5,334 nt of DNA. Origin: UBA6136 sp039795615 (lineage in GTDB: Bacteria; Pseudomonadota; Gammaproteobacteria; Methylococcales; Methylococcaceae). The notes beneath the pieces were generated by a model. That model did not search any database, was not told where the DNA came from, and saw nothing but the letters and a program-made list of their open reading frames with translations. The stretch covers positions 1-5,334 of the forward strand of contig JBDKLO010000100.1 of assembly GCA_039795615.1 (NCBI GenBank), written 5' to 3'. A program made the position numbers and the translations under genes. Positions within the stretch are counted from its first letter, which is position 1, and each line of letters opens with the position of its first letter. Shown piece after piece: positions 1-5,223 of the stretch.

Positions 1-923
1 TAATAGATCTCAGGGATCATCATATCGCTAGAAGGAGCATGCCGCTCATAGCCTGGATGATGTTCCCGGGGGGGCAGAATCACTTCGGGCTTTTCGATCT
101 CGAAGTAGGGGAATTGACTCAGAAGATGATGGATACAGTTCAGCCGGGCTTTTTTCTTATCGACAGCCTGCACCACCCACCAAGGAGCTTCTGGAATGTG
201 GGTTCTTTCAAACATGATCTCCTTGGCCACCGTGTATTCCTCCCATCGGCTTCGGGCATAGAGATCCATGGGGCTCAGCTTCCATTGCTTCAAAGGATCA
301 TGGATCCGGCTGAGGAATCGATATTGTTGTTCTTCATCGGTGATGGAAAACCAATACTTCACCACCTTGATTCCTGAGCGAACCAGCATCCTTTCAAACT
401 CTGGTACCGAACGGAAAAATTCCTCGTAATCATCATCGTTACAAAACCCCATGACCCGCTCGACGCCGGCACGGTTGTACCAACTCCGATCAAAGAGCAC
501 CATCTCCCCAGCGCAGGGCAAATGGGACACATAGCGTTGGAAATACCATTGGGTTTTTTCACGATCGCTGGGCGCAGGTAGGGCGACGACCCGACAGACA
601 CGGGGATTGAGACGCTGCACGACACGCTTGATGGCGCCGCCTTTGCCGGCGGAGTCTCTCCCCTCAAAAATCACGACCACCTTCTGGCCGGTCGATGCAA
701 TCCAGTCCTGGAGCTTGACCAACTCCCCCTGAAGCCTGAAGAGCTCCTGAAAATAAGTGCGTCGAAAGGCTCGGTCCTCCTGATACCCTTGAGGCCATTC
801 CCCTCCGGTATCCGAACGAAGACCATCATCGGCCTCCATCTCAAACTCCTCGTCGTAGCTATCCAGCAGATCGTTCTCAAGTCGCTCCAAAACTTTCTGG
901 TGATCGACCGTGATATTTTTCAT
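1..923 (-). CDS. ppk2: Polyphosphate kinase 2 (PPK2), C-terminal end cut by window edge
   Basis: A cytoplasmic PPK2-family kinase that moves phosphate between inorganic polyphosphate and nucleotides; many one-domain members favour polyP-driven NDP to NTP synthesis. I translated it from the minus strand. All 307 visible codons are open, ending in E-I-Y followed by 'TA', so the stop codon probably lies one base outside the window. The Walker A loop is G-R-D-S-A-G-K-G-G (residues 88-96). Walker B with the adjoining lid segment is F-D-R-S-W-Y-N-R-A-G (144-153), followed by V-E-R-V-M-G-F. The conserved R-E-K-T-Q-W-Y-F-Q-R-Y lies at 121-131. Length and single-domain layout fit class I PPK2; residues 20-50 form an acidic N-terminal extension. 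The start is supported by GGAGGAG five bases upstream of ATG. The gene follows the oxygenase gene in the same direction with no obvious terminator between them. Substrate preference (ADP or GDP) cannot be read from sequence. Confidence 0.95.
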   Translation of the reverse strand, partial: MKNITVDHQKVLERLENDLLDSYDEEFEMEADDGLRSDTGGEWPQGYQEDRAFRRTYFQELFRLQGELVKLQDWIASTGQKVVVIFEGRDSAGKGGAIKRVVQRLNPRVCRVVALPAPSDREKTQWYFQRYVSHLPCAGEMVLFDRSWYNRAGVERVMGFCNDDDYEEFFRSVPEFERMLVRSGIKVVKYWFSITDEEQQYRFLSRIHDPLKQWKLSPMDLYARSRWEEYTVAKEIMFERTHIPEAPWWVVQAVDKKKARLNCIHHLLSQFPYFEIEKPEVILPPREHHPGYERHAPSSDMMIPEIY

Positions 924-1080
924 GATTGCTCCTCCATTTCTGGCGACCCCCCGGAATCATTTCAGGGACTATTTGGCTGACCTTCGCATGGAATTATGCG
1001 TCCACTCCATGACCGTGCGATGAAGCCATTCAGGTTGCTACAACAAGATCACCAGGAATTCTCTCAGCCCGGAACATGCT
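924..1080 (-). promoter_or_regulatory. Intergenic leader upstream of ppk2 with a weak candidate promoter
   Basis: This 157-bp gap lies between the oxygenase stop and the ppk2 start, both on the minus strand. Read on the minus strand it holds a CATAAT hexamer (993-998), a fair -10 match. A poor -35 candidate TCGCAC (1015-1020) lies 16 bp upstream. The -10 sits in a small inverted repeat (CGCAT/ATGCG, about 985-1000). A strong GGAGGAG ribosome binding site is next to the ppk2 ATG. No hairpin plus T-tract follows the oxygenase stop, so read-through from that gene is as likely as an independent promoter. Confidence 0.25.
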
Positions 1081-1701
1081 CTATTTGGAGAGGTACCTGA
1101 TGTTGAAGGCAAGGGTGATGCGCTCACTATCTGCGTCATTGGGATAGACCCAATGACGCAGATAGGAAGGAAATAGCAACAACATGCCCTCTTCAGGCCG
1201 GACGCGAAACTTTCCTTCAAAACAGGAAGCGCCATCCAGCGTCAGTGTCCGAATGCCGGTTCGCACATCCATAAACTCAATATTGCCACTGAGCTCGTTC
1301 TCATGATCTGGCACCTTGAGGTAATAGCACCCTGACCAGACCCAACCCGGGTGATCATGGGGCGTGTTCAGCCCCGAGGTTCCAAGCACATTGACCCAGC
1401 CCTCGGCCTGAACCTCATGTTCCGCCCAGTCAAAGGTGGGCGACAGCTGGGTCGTCACGCAACGCACCGCCTCAAGAATTGCCAACTGAAGCTTTCTGAT
1501 GGCAGGAGATGTCAAATCAAAGAGGTCGGACCGAGAGTGCCAACCATTCCAGTTGCTTCTGACAATCCCTGGATCATTGGCCCTCAATAGATCAATTTCA
1601 TGCAGTAGTTGATCTTTGATGGCGTCATGGGACGTAAGTCTAAAAAAAGAGAGGGGTGAGAAGAAAAGAGGGTGTATTCCCTTGAAATCAACAGATTGCA
1701 T
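1081..1701 (-). CDS. Putative 2OG-Fe(II) oxygenase family protein (TIGR02466-like)
   Basis: A 206-aa cytoplasmic protein resembling the bacterial and phage 2OG-Fe(II) oxygenase group known as TIGR02466 / 2OG-FeII_Oxy_5. Members are predicted to use 2-oxoglutarate, O2 and Fe(II); their substrates are mostly unknown. The start has the usual 'L-F-F-S-P-L' strand (residues 12-17). The double-stranded beta-helix core has N-T-P-H-D-H-P-G-W (112-120), S-G-C-Y-Y-L (123-128), G-N-I-E-F-M-D-V-R (139-147), L-L-L-F-P-S-Y-L-R-H (174-183) and R-I-T-L-A-F-N (194-200). Likely iron ligands are H115, H117 and H183, with R194 as the 2-oxoglutarate anchor. An in-frame TGA four codons upstream fixes ATG 1701 as the first usable ATG. 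No Shine-Dalgarno sequence precedes it, and the terminator of the upstream gene ends only about 19 bp away. Family assignment is from remembered motif similarity. The reaction is not assigned. Confidence 0.85.
   Translation of the reverse strand: MQSVDFKGIHPLFFSPLSFFRLTSHDAIKDQLLHEIDLLRANDPGIVRSNWNGWHSRSDLFDLTSPAIRKLQLAILEAVRCVTTQLSPTFDWAEHEVQAEGWVNVLGTSGLNTPHDHPGWVWSGCYYLKVPDHENELSGNIEFMDVRTGIRTLTLDGASCFEGKFRVRPEEGMLLLFPSYLRHWVYPNDADSERITLAFNIRYLSK
1127..1165. repeat. Perfect 17-bp inverted repeat with 5-nt loop inside the oxygenase gene
   Basis: The left arm (1127-1143) begins CTATCTGCG and ends CATTGGG. The loop is ATAGA (1144-1148). The right arm (1149-1165) is its exact reverse complement. 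The arms stop pairing at both outer flanks. It lies in the coding sequence over oxygenase residues 179-192, including the predicted distal iron ligand H183. No T-tract follows on either strand, so it does not look like a terminator. In RNA it would form a very stable stem within the message. Confidence 0.9.
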
Positions 1702-1719
1702 ATCAAAAATTCAAACGGT

Positions 1720-1746
1720 AAAAAAACGGCCCCGAAGGGCCGTTTT
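1720..1746 (-). terminator. Rho-independent terminator of the PhoX-like gene
   Basis: Read on the minus strand, AAAACGGCCC is followed by the loop TTCG and GGGCCGTTTT, running into seven T in total. The stem is a perfect 10 bp and is closed by the extra-stable C(UUCG)G tetraloop. It lies about 60 bp past the stop of the PhoX-like gene (1805) and ends roughly 19 bp before the oxygenase ATG. On the plus strand the same stem is followed by only a few T, so termination should act mainly on leftward transcripts. Confidence 0.92.
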
Positions 1747-1766
1747 GATTTCATGGACCTTGTAAC

Positions 1767-1782
1767 GAGGGATTTTTCCCTC
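1767..1782. repeat. Short hairpin between the PhoX-like stop and its terminator
   Basis: GAGGGA-TTTT-TCCCTC is a perfect 6-bp stem with a 4-nt loop. It lies in the 3' untranslated segment of the PhoX-like transcript, 21 bp before the main terminator hairpin. It may protect the 3' end of the mRNA, or it may be incidental. It has no T-tract of its own. Confidence 0.5.
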
Positions 1783-1804
1783 ATGGAGGTCTACAAAGAA
1801 GTCC

Positions 1805-3358
1805 TTAGTTTGCCTTCGGACGAGACAACAGGAGCAGCTGACCGCCCTCAAAGATCTCTGCAGGGTTAGCAGTAGGATCAATGGCCTTGATCTTTTGAAG
1901 ATCGGCAGCCAGCGCGTGGTCCTGAGCCACTAGCAGGTTATAGACCTTTTTGTCATTTCGGTTCAGGATCTTGGTCACATCAATCACCCCTGAGGTTTCC
2001 TCATCCTTGGTGTGGGTTCCTGCAGTGAACACACCCTTGGAGCTGATATCCCCGAAGAGCGCCGGGTCAAACTTGGTTTGGAGCGTCAGACTGCCATTAC
2101 GCAGATTGAAGAGCCAGGTCTTTCCGTTGTGCTCGGCGTTGCCCACATCTTCAAGAAGGCTGATGGTTCCATCAGAGTTGACGCTGATATTGTCAAACAT
2201 GTTGGGCTTGGAGTTTCCAAGTCCACCCGCAATCGCGGTGGAATCGATGAGCAAGTCGATCGTTCCGGCCGAGTAATCGGAGTTGAAATTCAATCTCCAA
2301 AGACGCGTACCACCCCGTTGGGTTTCGCCCGCAAGATCGGTCTTGTCCAACTGATCGGTCGTCACAAAGTAGAACTGGTATTTGCTACCCCAGGCACCGT
2401 CTTCAGGACGCGAGAAGGTCGTCGCGGTGGCATCACCCAGGGTGAAGGGCGTACCTGAAGCAATCTTGGTGGTTCTCGTCGTCGTGCTTGCCAATTCATC
2501 GATGGTCGTTCCGCTGGCATCAAACGCACCCTGAACATTGACGAAAAGAGCCTGACCATTGGTCAGGCCTGCCTTATCGGCATCCGTCCCGGTCTTGGTC
2601 TTGTCACCCACGTAAACCACAAGCGTATTGGTCATGATACCGGTACCGCCGTCGTTGGTCCCGATTACAACGGTCTTATCACCGGAGTAGGGGTTGGCCA
2701 CCAGATTTTCCCAACCGCCGACGGCATCCACCTTTGAGCCGTTGGTCTTGAGGTTGAATTTACCCAGCACGTAAGACTTACCCTTACTTTTGCCCGTTGC
2801 GACATGGGCCAGAGCATAACCGGTAGAGCCACCCTCTTCCCCGTTCATGAAAATTCTGGCCTTCGTGCCTTTGCCGCTATTCGCATTGTAGAAAGCGGTC
2901 GGCGCGGCAAGGTCTGCGGAACAGAACCGGCTGAAGCTGATCGTGCTCGGAATGGTGTCGCTAGCCTGAGCTGCTACATTCCAGTTGTACACTTCGCGAA
3001 TCAGGTCGCTGCCAGTAATGACCTGAAGCGTTTTTTTGTTGATAACCCACTCAGAAACAAATGCCCCAGTGCCGCCATGGGCACGGGGGATGCCAACCGT
3101 ATTGGCAAGCTCATGATTCATCAAAACCACAAACTTTGAGCCAGCGTCATACGCGCCCAGACCATCAGGCAAGCCGACCATCTGATAACCCGTTGCTGCT
3201 CGATCTGCAGCCGTCAGAATCGAGGTGACCGCCACGCCATCGGCGACCGGCTGAATATAAGGAGCAGCACTGGAGCTTGGACCGGTTTCAGCGAAAGACG
3301 CGATGGAAGCAGATGTCAGGACAGCGCCTACCCAAAGGGCAACGGGTTTCATTTTCAT
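1805..3358 (-). CDS. Secreted PhoX/DUF839-like protein, putative alkaline phosphatase
   Basis: A 517-aa exported protein of the PhoX/DUF839 group, whose characterised members are Ca/Fe-dependent alkaline phosphatases with a beta-propeller fold. The signal peptide is M-K-M-K followed by a hydrophobic stretch (residues 5-22), with likely cleavage after S-F-A (21-23). There is no twin arginine, so export should be by Sec. Candidate metal or active-site motifs are N-H-E-L (81-84), S-R-F-C (143-146), N-G-E-E-G-G (172-177), G-W-E-N-L-V (215-220), S-R-P-E-D-G-A-W (316-323), N-M-F-D-N-I (386-391) and L-E-D-V-G-N (402-407). The C-terminus is G-G-Q-L-L-L-L, with no anchor visible, so it is probably periplasmic or extracellular. 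ATG 3358 has only a weak GAGAGAG upstream; ATG 3352 is an alternative and would not change the product. The gene is divergent from the radical SAM gene and followed by a strong terminator. Phosphatase activity is inferred from family; a phosphoesterase of another specificity is possible. Confidence 0.85.
   Translation of the reverse strand: MKMKPVALWVGAVLTSASIASFAETGPSSSAAPYIQPVADGVAVTSILTAADRAATGYQMVGLPDGLGAYDAGSKFVVLMNHELANTVGIPRAHGGTGAFVSEWVINKKTLQVITGSDLIREVYNWNVAAQASDTIPSTISFSRFCSADLAAPTAFYNANSGKGTKARIFMNGEEGGSTGYALAHVATGKSKGKSYVLGKFNLKTNGSKVDAVGGWENLVANPYSGDKTVVIGTNDGGTGIMTNTLVVYVGDKTKTGTDADKAGLTNGQALFVNVQGAFDASGTTIDELASTTTRTTKIASGTPFTLGDATATTFSRPEDGAWGSKYQFYFVTTDQLDKTDLAGETQRGGTRLWRLNFNSDYSAGTIDLLIDSTAIAGGLGNSKPNMFDNISVNSDGTISLLEDVGNAEHNGKTWLFNLRNGSLTLQTKFDPALFGDISSKGVFTAGTHTKDEETSGVIDVTKILNRNDKKVYNLLVAQDHALAADLQKIKAIDPTANPAEIFEGGQLLLLSRPKAN
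2550..2568. repeat. 19-nt near-perfect palindrome inside the PhoX-like gene
   Basis: GCCTGACCA and TGGTCAGGC are exact reverse complements separated by a single T. The site lies in codons for the segment G-L-T-N-G-Q-A (residues 264-270). With a one-base centre it is unlikely to act as an RNA hairpin without melting inner pairs. It could be an operator-like DNA site or a coincidence of coding. Confidence 0.6.
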
Positions 3359-3437
3359 GGATTTCTCTCTCGTGAAGGATGGAACTCAAGGGCATGAAGA
3401 CGGCCCCGAATTTCATCCGACATGGTGCAACGAGAAT

Positions 3438-3477
3438 GCTTCAGACGCTTTTCAGTAAGGTTTCATTTTTATTTCAG
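3438..3477 (+). promoter_or_regulatory. Tandem Pho-box-like repeats (four TTCA half-sites, 11-bp period)
   Basis: Four heptamers lie in direct repeat: GCTTCAG (3438-3444), TTTTCAG (3449-3455), GTTTCAT (3460-3466) and ATTTCAG (3471-3477). Each is separated by exactly 4 bp, giving an 11-bp period. PhoB half-sites have consensus CTGTCAT with the same 7+4 layout, and the repeats keep its T-x-T-C-A core, except the first, which has C for the first T. A weak -10-like TTTCAT lies 12 bp past the last repeat (3490-3495). The orientation points toward the plus-strand radical SAM gene, but the PhoX-like gene starts only 80 bp to the left and could share control. Binding by PhoB is inferred from geometry and partial sequence match. 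Confidence 0.45.
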
Positions 3478-3579
3478 TCGGCGGGACTTTTTCATGGACC
3501 CAATCCGTCTTATGCTCCAAAGCAACATGAACTGCGCTGTACCCCCCAAAGTTCGTCACAACCCCAGAAATCCAGAACC

Positions 3580-4431
3580 ATGAGCCGACTGACCCACGAC
3601 AATCACGATCGCGACAGCGCAGGACTAACCTACGTCTATCCCGTGCTTTCGCGGCGGTCTCAAGGGCTTTCGATTGGCATCAACCTGAATCCGAACAATG
3701 CCTGCAATTGGGCCTGCCTCTACTGTCAGGTCCATGGATTGACTCGAGGATCCGCCCCCGAGGTGGATATTGGGCAGCTCAAGACCGAATTAAGATCCCT
3801 GCTGGCATCGCATCGATCAGGTGCCCTGGCCAAACAATTTGAGCTGGAACAGGCCGAAGCCCCCATACGAGACATCGCCATTTCCGGCAATGGAGAACCG
3901 ACCAGCTGCCCCAATTTTCATGCCGTGACGGAGGCGATCGGCCAGATTGCCCAAGAATTCGATCTCCTTGATCGGATCAAGCTGGTGCTGATCACCAATG
4001 GTAGTCTCATGGATCGAGCGGAAACCCAGCGAGGACTATCCCATTGGGGGCACCTTGGAGGAGAGGCCTGGTTCAAGCTGGATCGAGGAACCTCAGAAGG
4101 TATAGAAGAACTCAATCAGGCGCGTATGTCGATCCATCGGGTCCAGAAAAATCTCGAGATCTGTATGGAATTGCTCCCCACCTGGATACAGACCTGCCTT
4201 GTCACAATCGACGGAACGCCTCCAACCGATGAGGATCGGGAGGGCTTTCTTGGTTTAATCGAGGCGGTGAAACAGTCTGGACGATCGCCTCAAGGCGTGC
4301 TTCTCTACGGACTTGCCCGCCCCTCCCAGCAACCGGGTGCACCCCGGCTTGGCGCCATTCCCACTGAATGGTGCGATCAGCTCAGCCGGAGGCTCTTGGA
4401 CCTTGGGCTTGAAGTCCGACTGAATCTCTAG
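3580..4431 (+). CDS. Radical SAM protein of unknown substrate
   Basis: A 283-aa radical S-adenosylmethionine enzyme, predicted cytoplasmic. The [4Fe-4S] motif C-N-W-A-C-L-Y-C (C42, C46, C49; CX3CX2C) is embedded in a G-I-N-L-N-P-N-N-A stretch. The SAM-binding G-N-G-E-P-T lies at 103-108, I-T-N-G at 138-141 and F-K-L-D-R-G at 165-170. No extra iron-sulphur domain or second cysteine cluster is visible, so it seems to be a core fold only. The layout resembles COG0731-type (TYW1-related) radical SAM proteins, but I cannot assign a substrate. The frame stays open upstream to an ATG at 3379. I prefer ATG 3580 because the family-like region begins about ten residues later (H-D-R-D-S-A-G), the upstream 67 codons are low-complexity with no family match I recognise, and they would cover the Pho-like repeats. 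There is no strong Shine-Dalgarno before 3580. It converges with yjbQ, with 11 bp between stops. Confidence 0.88.
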   Translation: MSRLTHDNHDRDSAGLTYVYPVLSRRSQGLSIGINLNPNNACNWACLYCQVHGLTRGSAPEVDIGQLKTELRSLLASHRSGALAKQFELEQAEAPIRDIAISGNGEPTSCPNFHAVTEAIGQIAQEFDLLDRIKLVLITNGSLMDRAETQRGLSHWGHLGGEAWFKLDRGTSEGIEELNQARMSIHRVQKNLEICMELLPTWIQTCLVTIDGTPPTDEDREGFLGLIEAVKQSGRSPQGVLLYGLARPSQQPGAPRLGAIPTEWCDQLSRRLLDLGLEVRLNL

Positions 4432-4442
4432 ATTGGATCAGC

Positions 4443-4865
4443 TCAAGGCTCACCGTTCAGGGTCACCACCATCTGTCGGGCGCCGCCGTGGTCTCTATGC
4501 TCCCCCAGATAAATCCCTTGCCAGGTTCCAAGCTTGAGACGACCTGAGGCGATCGGCACCATCAGACTGACCCCCAGAAGACTGGACTTCACGTGCGCAG
4601 GCATATCATCGTCACCCTCCATGACATGGGTGTAGTAAGGAGCCCCTTCAGGCACCAGCTCCTGAAATTGGCGTTCCATGTCCCGTCGCACGTCCGGATC
4701 AGCGTTCTCATTCACTGTGAGGCTCGCTGAGGTATGCAGAAGAAAGAAGTGGGCCAAGCCGACGCGAATCTCGCGAAGTTCTGGAAGTTGTTCAATAATA
4801 TCCCGTGTTACTAGGTGAAATCCGCGGGGCCTGACGGAAAGGGTCAACGTTTTCTGAATCCACAT
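4443..4865 (-). CDS. yjbQ: YjbQ (UPF0047) family protein
   Basis: A 140-aa protein of the YjbQ/UPF0047 family, small trimeric cytoplasmic proteins. The E. coli member has weak thiamine-phosphate synthase activity and rescues thiE mutants when overproduced, but its physiological role is unclear. Signature segments seen are M-W-I-Q-K-T-L-T-L at the start, R-G-F-H-L-V-T (14-20), H-T-S-A-S-L-T-V-N-E-N (44-54), D-P-D-V-R-R-D-M-E-R (56-65), G-D-D-D-M-P-A-H-V-K-S-S-L-L-G (84-98) and G-T-W-Q-G-I-Y-L-G-E-H-R (113-124). The likely metal-site histidines are conserved. Length is within a few residues of E. coli YjbQ (138 aa). GGAG lies seven bases before ATG 4865, supporting the start. It is divergent from the lipoprotein pair across a 108-bp gap. 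Confidence 0.97.
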   Translation of the reverse strand: MWIQKTLTLSVRPRGFHLVTRDIIEQLPELREIRVGLAHFFLLHTSASLTVNENADPDVRRDMERQFQELVPEGAPYYTHVMEGDDDMPAHVKSSLLGVSLMVPIASGRLKLGTWQGIYLGEHRDHGGARQMVVTLNGEP

Positions 4866-4973
4866 GGCATGACTCCGACAACCATTATTGACAGGCTAAC
4901 TCGTCATTAACCCGCACTTTTCCAGACTGAACTAAGCGATACGTTCGTCCTCAAAGAAATACAAGAGGAAGTC

Positions 4974-5210
4974 ATGAAGACCGAAAACTGCCTGCCCATC
5001 ATTCTGGCCACCCTGATGGCCATGCTAACACTGTCGGCCTGCGCCCCATGGACTCCGATCAACCAGAATCCCAATCGCATCCGGAGTCCTGAGCGACTGG
5101 CCTATGAGGCCTGCCTCCAGAAGGCCGCAGGCAATGAAAGCCTGTGCAAGGACGAGAAACACGCCCTGCTCATGCAGCAAGAGTGGGAAATGATGACACC
5201 GGATCGATAG
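4974..5210 (+). CDS. Small lipoprotein, first of a tandem pair
   Basis: A 78-aa predicted lipoprotein that I do not recognise as a named family. The N-terminus is short and weakly charged, with a hydrophobic core (residues 7-20) and a lipobox L-S-A-C ending at C23. The residue after C23 is alanine, not aspartate, so outer-membrane sorting is expected. The mature part is only 56 residues. It starts with A-P-W-T-P-I-N-Q-N-P-N-R-I-R-S-P-E-R (24-41), continues with L-A-Y-E-A-C (42-47) and has a second cysteine, C58, in S-L-C-K-D-E. C47 and C58 could form a disulphide. AGAGGAAG ends a few bases before the ATG as ribosome binding site. The second lipoprotein gene starts 13 bp downstream, suggesting an operon. 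The function is unknown. Confidence 0.88.
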   Translation: MKTENCLPIILATLMAMLTLSACAPWTPINQNPNRIRSPERLAYEACLQKAAGNESLCKDEKHALLMQQEWEMMTPDR

Positions 5211-5223
5211 GGAGATGCCACAC

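Noticed and set aside
39..377. Plus-strand reading frame of 112 codons
   Set aside because: It is antisense to the well-supported PPK2 gene and has no recognisable motifs or ribosome binding site.
2012..2458. Plus-strand reading frame of 148 codons
   Set aside because: It lies wholly opposite the PhoX-like gene, whose motifs and signal peptide are clear. The frame is a shadow of coding bias.
3400..3410. ACGGCCCCGAA repeated near the terminator (1726-1736) and in the divergent intergenic region
   Set aside because: An 11-mer shared twice with different flanks and no inverted arm at the second site. It is probably chance in GC-rich DNA.
3379..3579. N-terminal extension of the radical SAM frame to ATG 3379
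   Set aside because: The extra 67 codons lack family-like sequence, have no good ribosome binding site, and overlap the Pho-like repeats. ATG 3580 gives a normal-length protein.
4888..4893. Perfect TTGACA hexamer as a -35 for the lipoprotein operon
   Set aside because: No acceptable -10 lies 15-19 bp downstream on the plus strand. The nearest A/T-rich hexamer (CATTAA) is only 11 bp away.
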